A DNA stretch of 64,000 bases, taken from an uncultured Collinsella sp. Lineage in GTDB: Bacteria; Actinomycetota; Coriobacteriia; Coriobacteriales; Coriobacteriaceae. The stretch is from assembly GCA_900542825.1 (NCBI GenBank), contig UQOY01000004.1:1-64000 (forward strand), in the 5' to 3' direction. Below, piece by piece: positions 61,309-64,000 of the stretch. The translations under genes were made by a program, and so were the position numbers. Below the pieces are notes generated by a model that was not told the origin of the DNA, did no database searches, and saw only the letters and a program-made list of their open reading frames with translations. Every line of letters begins with the position of its first letter. Positions within the stretch are counted from its first letter, which is position 1.

Positions 61309-62677
61309 ACATGCGCACGAACTTGTGCTTCCAGCTTGCGTAAGGGGCATAGCGGAACGGCACGTCCAGCCACGTTGCCTTGTTCACGATGCTCTTCTTG
61401 TGGCTAAACGTATCGAAGCTCTCGCGTCCATGGTACTGCCCCATACCGCTCGCGCCCATGCCGCCAAAGCCCATATGGCTCGTAGCCAGATGCATAATGG
61501 TGTCGTTGACGCAGCCGCCGCCAAAGGGCACGTAGCGCGCAAAGCGCTGCTGGACCGCGCGATCCTGACTAAAGATATACAGGGCCAGCGGCGTCGGGCG
61601 ATTCGTGATGAACGCTTCGGCCTCGTCTAAGCTCTCAAACGTCAGCACCGGCAAGATGGGACCGAAGATTTCTTCCTGCATCACGGCGTCATCGGGGGAC
61701 ACGCCGTCCAAAATCGTTGGCTCAATCTTGAGCGACGACTCGCGCGCGGCACCTCCAAGCACGACCTTATCGGGATCGATCAGCCCGCGCACGCGCGCAA
61801 AATGCTTGGCGTTGACGATATGCCCGTAGTCCTCGTTATCGAGCGGATGTTCACCAAACATACGGCAAGCCTCTTCCTTGATGAGGCCCAGCAGCTCGTC
61901 GTGCACGCGCGCATCGACCAGCAGGTAGTCGGGCGCCACGCAGGTCTGTCCCACGTTGAGCCATTTACCAAAGGCGATACGCCGCGCCGCGACCTTCAAG
62001 TTTGCCGTCGCGTCCACGATGCAGGGGCTCTTGCCGCCCAGCTCAAGCGTCACAGGCGTGAGGTTTTTGCTCGCGCGCTCCATGACGAGCTTGCCGACCG
62101 GAACACTACCGGTAAAGAAGATTTTGTCCCAGCATTCATCGAGCAGCGCCTCATTCTCGGCGCGCCCGCCCTCGACAACCGTCACCAGGCGCGGATCAAA
62201 TGCCTCTTCACAGATTTGCCTGAGCCCTGCGCTGGATGCCGGAGCATAGGCACTCGGCTTGATGACCACAGTGTTGCCCGCGGCAAGGGCGCCAGCGAGC
62301 GGCTCGAGCGTCAGCAAAAACGGATAGTTCCAGGGTGCCATGATGAGCGTGACACCATAGGGCACGGTTTGCGTTTTGCACACACTCACGGCGTTGGCGA
62401 GGTCACACGGACGCAGGCGCGGACGACTCCATCGAGCCACATGTGCAATCTGATGACGAATCTCGGAAAGCGAGGTGCCGATCTCACACATATAGGCCTC
62501 GTCATGCGACTTTCCCAAATCGGTCTTGAGCGCATGGGCGATATCGGTCTCGTGTGCCCGCACCGCATCGCGCAGGCGCACGAGGGCGCGGCGTCGAGCA
62601 TCGACATCAAACGTGGCGTGCGTCTTAAAATAGGCGCGCTGATCGGCAACGATGCGCGCGATTTCCTCGGTGTTCAT
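61298..62677 (-). CDS. Aldehyde dehydrogenase family protein
   Basis: 459 residues. It oxidises aldehydes to acids with NAD(P)+. The proton acceptor is in LELGGKSPCIV, the nucleophile in GQTCVAPDYLL, and IMAPWNYPF, FFTGSVPVGK and EIFGPILPV are typical; the short form without a long N-terminal extension resembles class 3/fatty aldehyde dehydrogenases. The C-terminus (RYAPYASWKHKFVRMF) is basic and amphipathic. It follows the alcohol dehydrogenase gene after 8 bp, so the two are one operon. The last codons contain the peptide gene's -35 hexamer. Confidence 0.92.
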   Translation of the reverse strand: MNTEEIARIVADQRAYFKTHATFDVDARRRALVRLRDAVRAHETDIAHALKTDLGKSHDEAYMCEIGTSLSEIRHQIAHVARWSRPRLRPCDLANAVSVCKTQTVPYGVTLIMAPWNYPFLLTLEPLAGALAAGNTVVIKPSAYAPASSAGLRQICEEAFDPRLVTVVEGGRAENEALLDECWDKIFFTGSVPVGKLVMERASKNLTPVTLELGGKSPCIVDATANLKVAARRIAFGKWLNVGQTCVAPDYLLVDARVHDELLGLIKEEACRMFGEHPLDNEDYGHIVNAKHFARVRGLIDPDKVVLGGAARESSLKIEPTILDGVSPDDAVMQEEIFGPILPVLTFESLDEAEAFITNRPTPLALYIFSQDRAVQQRFARYVPFGGGCVNDTIMHLATSHMGFGGMGASGMGQYHGRESFDTFSHKKSIVNKATWLDVPFRYAPYASWKHKFVRMFVH

Positions 62678-62685
62678 GGACCCTC

Positions 62686-63906
62686 CTAGTTCTCGACCTC
62701 AAACATACCACCTGCGATAACTTCGTACATATGCTCGAGTTCCAAACGGTCCATCAAAAGTGGAACGGGGTATAGCGGATTGGCCTCGGCATCGGCATGG
62801 GCCGCCATTTGCGAAATATCGGAGCGGCGAATGCCCGTCACATATTTGGGAATGCCCAAGGCGGCATTCATGCGGTCGACCCAATCGATAAAGGCCTCGG
62901 CCGCAACACTGTCCTGCGCGTTAGCCGGCGCGATACCGGCCATGCGAGCAAGATCGGCAAGCTTGGGGGCGGCGGCGTCACCATAAGCGCGAAGCATGTG
63001 CGGCAAGATGATGGCGTTGGCCAAGCCGTGGGGAATCCCGTAACGCCCGCCCAGGCTGTGCGCGATGGCATGGACGTATCCAACATAGGAGCGCGTAAAG
63101 GCAACACCCGCTTTATACGCCGCCGAAAGCATATTGCGGCGCGCACGCATGTTCTCCCCGTGCTCATAGGCCTCGAGCAAATTGTCGTGGATGAGCTGCA
63201 CCGCCTGTCGCGCCATCTTACGCGTATAGGGCGTAGTGCTTCGCCCGATAAAGGCCTCGACGGCATGCGTCAGGGCGTCCATGCCCGTCTGCCCCGTAAT
63301 GGAGGCGGGCAGACCGCGCGTAAAATCGGGGTCGTGGACCGCAAAGCGCGGGATGAGTACAAAGTCGTTAATGGGGTATTTATAGTGCGTCTCATCATCG
63401 GTGATGACCGCCGCGAGTGTGACTTCGCTTCCCGTACCGGCGGTAGTTGGAACCGCAATAAGCAGCGGCAGGAGACGGTGGACGCGCAGCAGGCCGCGCA
63501 TCTTGTTGATGGGCTTGTTGGGCTGCGCGATGCGCGCTCCCACGCCCTTGGCGCAGTCCATGGCCGAGCCACCGCCAAAGCCGATAATGGCCTGGCAGGC
63601 GCTCTCTCGATACAGGGACGCCGCTTCCTCCACATTTGAGACCGTGGGGTTCGCTGATGTTTTGGCATAGACCGCAGCGCCAATTCCCTTGGACGCGAGC
63701 GCTGTCTCGAGCGGTGCCGTAAGCCCCAGACGGGCAATGCCGGGATCCGTCACGATAAGGACCTTCTGAATCGAGCGCTTTTGAAGCACCGCGGGCACAT
63801 CCTCGGCATGCTCCAGAATGCGTGGCTCGGTATAGGGCAGCACCGGCAATGCGATGCGAAAAACCGTTTGATACGTTCGACACCAGGCGCGGCGGGCTAG
63901 ATGCAT
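62686..63906 (-). CDS. Iron-containing alcohol dehydrogenase
   Basis: 406 residues of the type III (Fe-dependent) alcohol dehydrogenase family. GFGGGSAMDCAKGVG binds NAD, PTTAGTGSEVT follows, and metal ligands lie in DALTHAVEAF and YVHAIAHSLGGRYGIPHGLANAIILP. It probably interconverts an alcohol and an aldehyde that the downstream dehydrogenase then oxidises. AAGGAG with a 9-nt gap supports ATG 63906. The N-terminal 25 residues are less conserved. It heads the ADH-ALDH operon. Confidence 0.93.
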   Translation of the reverse strand: MHLARRAWCRTYQTVFRIALPVLPYTEPRILEHAEDVPAVLQKRSIQKVLIVTDPGIARLGLTAPLETALASKGIGAAVYAKTSANPTVSNVEEAASLYRESACQAIIGFGGGSAMDCAKGVGARIAQPNKPINKMRGLLRVHRLLPLLIAVPTTAGTGSEVTLAAVITDDETHYKYPINDFVLIPRFAVHDPDFTRGLPASITGQTGMDALTHAVEAFIGRSTTPYTRKMARQAVQLIHDNLLEAYEHGENMRARRNMLSAAYKAGVAFTRSYVGYVHAIAHSLGGRYGIPHGLANAIILPHMLRAYGDAAAPKLADLARMAGIAPANAQDSVAAEAFIDWVDRMNAALGIPKYVTGIRRSDISQMAAHADAEANPLYPVPLLMDRLELEHMYEVIAGGMFEVEN

Positions 63907-63924
63907 AAAGGAAGCTCCTTCATT

Positions 63925-63940
63925 TGTTGATTGGTCAACA
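63925..63940. promoter_or_regulatory. Palindromic operator upstream of the ADH-ALDH operon
   Basis: TGTTGA-TTGG-TCAACA is a perfect 6-bp-arm dyad 19 bp before the ADH start. It overlaps the expected leader or start region. A TetR- or MarR-type repressor is plausible; none is seen in the window. Confidence 0.5.
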
Positions 63941-64000
63941 TTTGCTCGACCGATTGTACTCAGCGGCGGTCAAAGACGGCCTGCCAATCGTTAATCAATC

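Noticed and set aside
61095..61373. 92-residue minus-strand frame overlapping the peptide gene
   Set aside because: It crosses the SOS palindrome and the end of the aldehyde dehydrogenase gene, and has no ribosome site or family features; the 27-residue frame has both a site and a promoter.

Overview
The window comes from a high-GC, Gram-positive-like chromosome with short intergenic spaces. The 5' end of a 16S rRNA gene lies at the left edge. The 16S sequence, a liv operon, large-type PurL, actinobacterial-type helicases and actinobacterial/Bacillus-type SOS boxes together suggest a class Coriobacteriia bacterium, most like the gut genus Collinsella. This placement rests on recall of these families; no search was run.

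Layout. 1-2,314: rrn start, the translation operon infC-rpmI-rplT, and tRNA-Leu(CAA) beside a collapsed second tRNA copy. 2,354-5,791: transglutaminase-like protein, class II aldolase, MBL-fold hydrolase. 5,878-11,541: Rel (p)ppGpp enzyme behind a giant RecJ-helicase fusion. 11,818-14,325: BASS transporter, DUF4931 protein, CutC. 14,382-14,646: gene-free stretch with three strong dyads. 14,650-20,949: branched-chain amino acid importer with two tandem binding proteins. 21,201-25,487: homoserine dehydrogenase, a BaiA-like short-chain dehydrogenase, a strictly periodic 62-bp repeat array and a CPA2 antiporter. 25,672-34,056: PurL, DMT exporter, diguanylate cyclase, a KdgT permease whose start looks frameshifted, and AzlCD. 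34,194-38,628: HD hydrolase, then a lactate dehydrogenase-type flavoprotein with EtfB and a ferredoxin-fused EtfA. 38,974-42,159: five-gene cell-surface cluster of unknown function. 43,017-48,686: TerB-N protein, BrxD-like ATPase and BrxHI-like helicase behind an SOS-like box. 48,713-60,628: spermidine synthase-like protein, bacterial Elp3, DUF4097/XRE pair, methyltransferases, Ski2-like helicase, DUF2130 protein and a phosphoesterase. 60,695-64,000: small proteins, a 27-residue hydrophobic peptide under a LexA-like box, an aldehyde dehydrogenase and an iron-type alcohol dehydrogenase.

How the genes fit together. Metabolism points to amino-acid and organic-acid fermentation: import and export of branched-chain amino acids, a flavin-based lactate/Etf module, and an aldehyde/alcohol dehydrogenase pair. 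The most interesting signals are two probable SOS-controlled units. One is the three-gene TerB/BrxD/BrxHI operon, which looks like a BREX accessory module living without BREX. The other is a TisB-sized membrane peptide whose ribosome site is folded into a hairpin and whose promoter carries an apparently perfect LexA box. The periodic array at 23,584-23,924 is the most striking unexplained non-coding structure.
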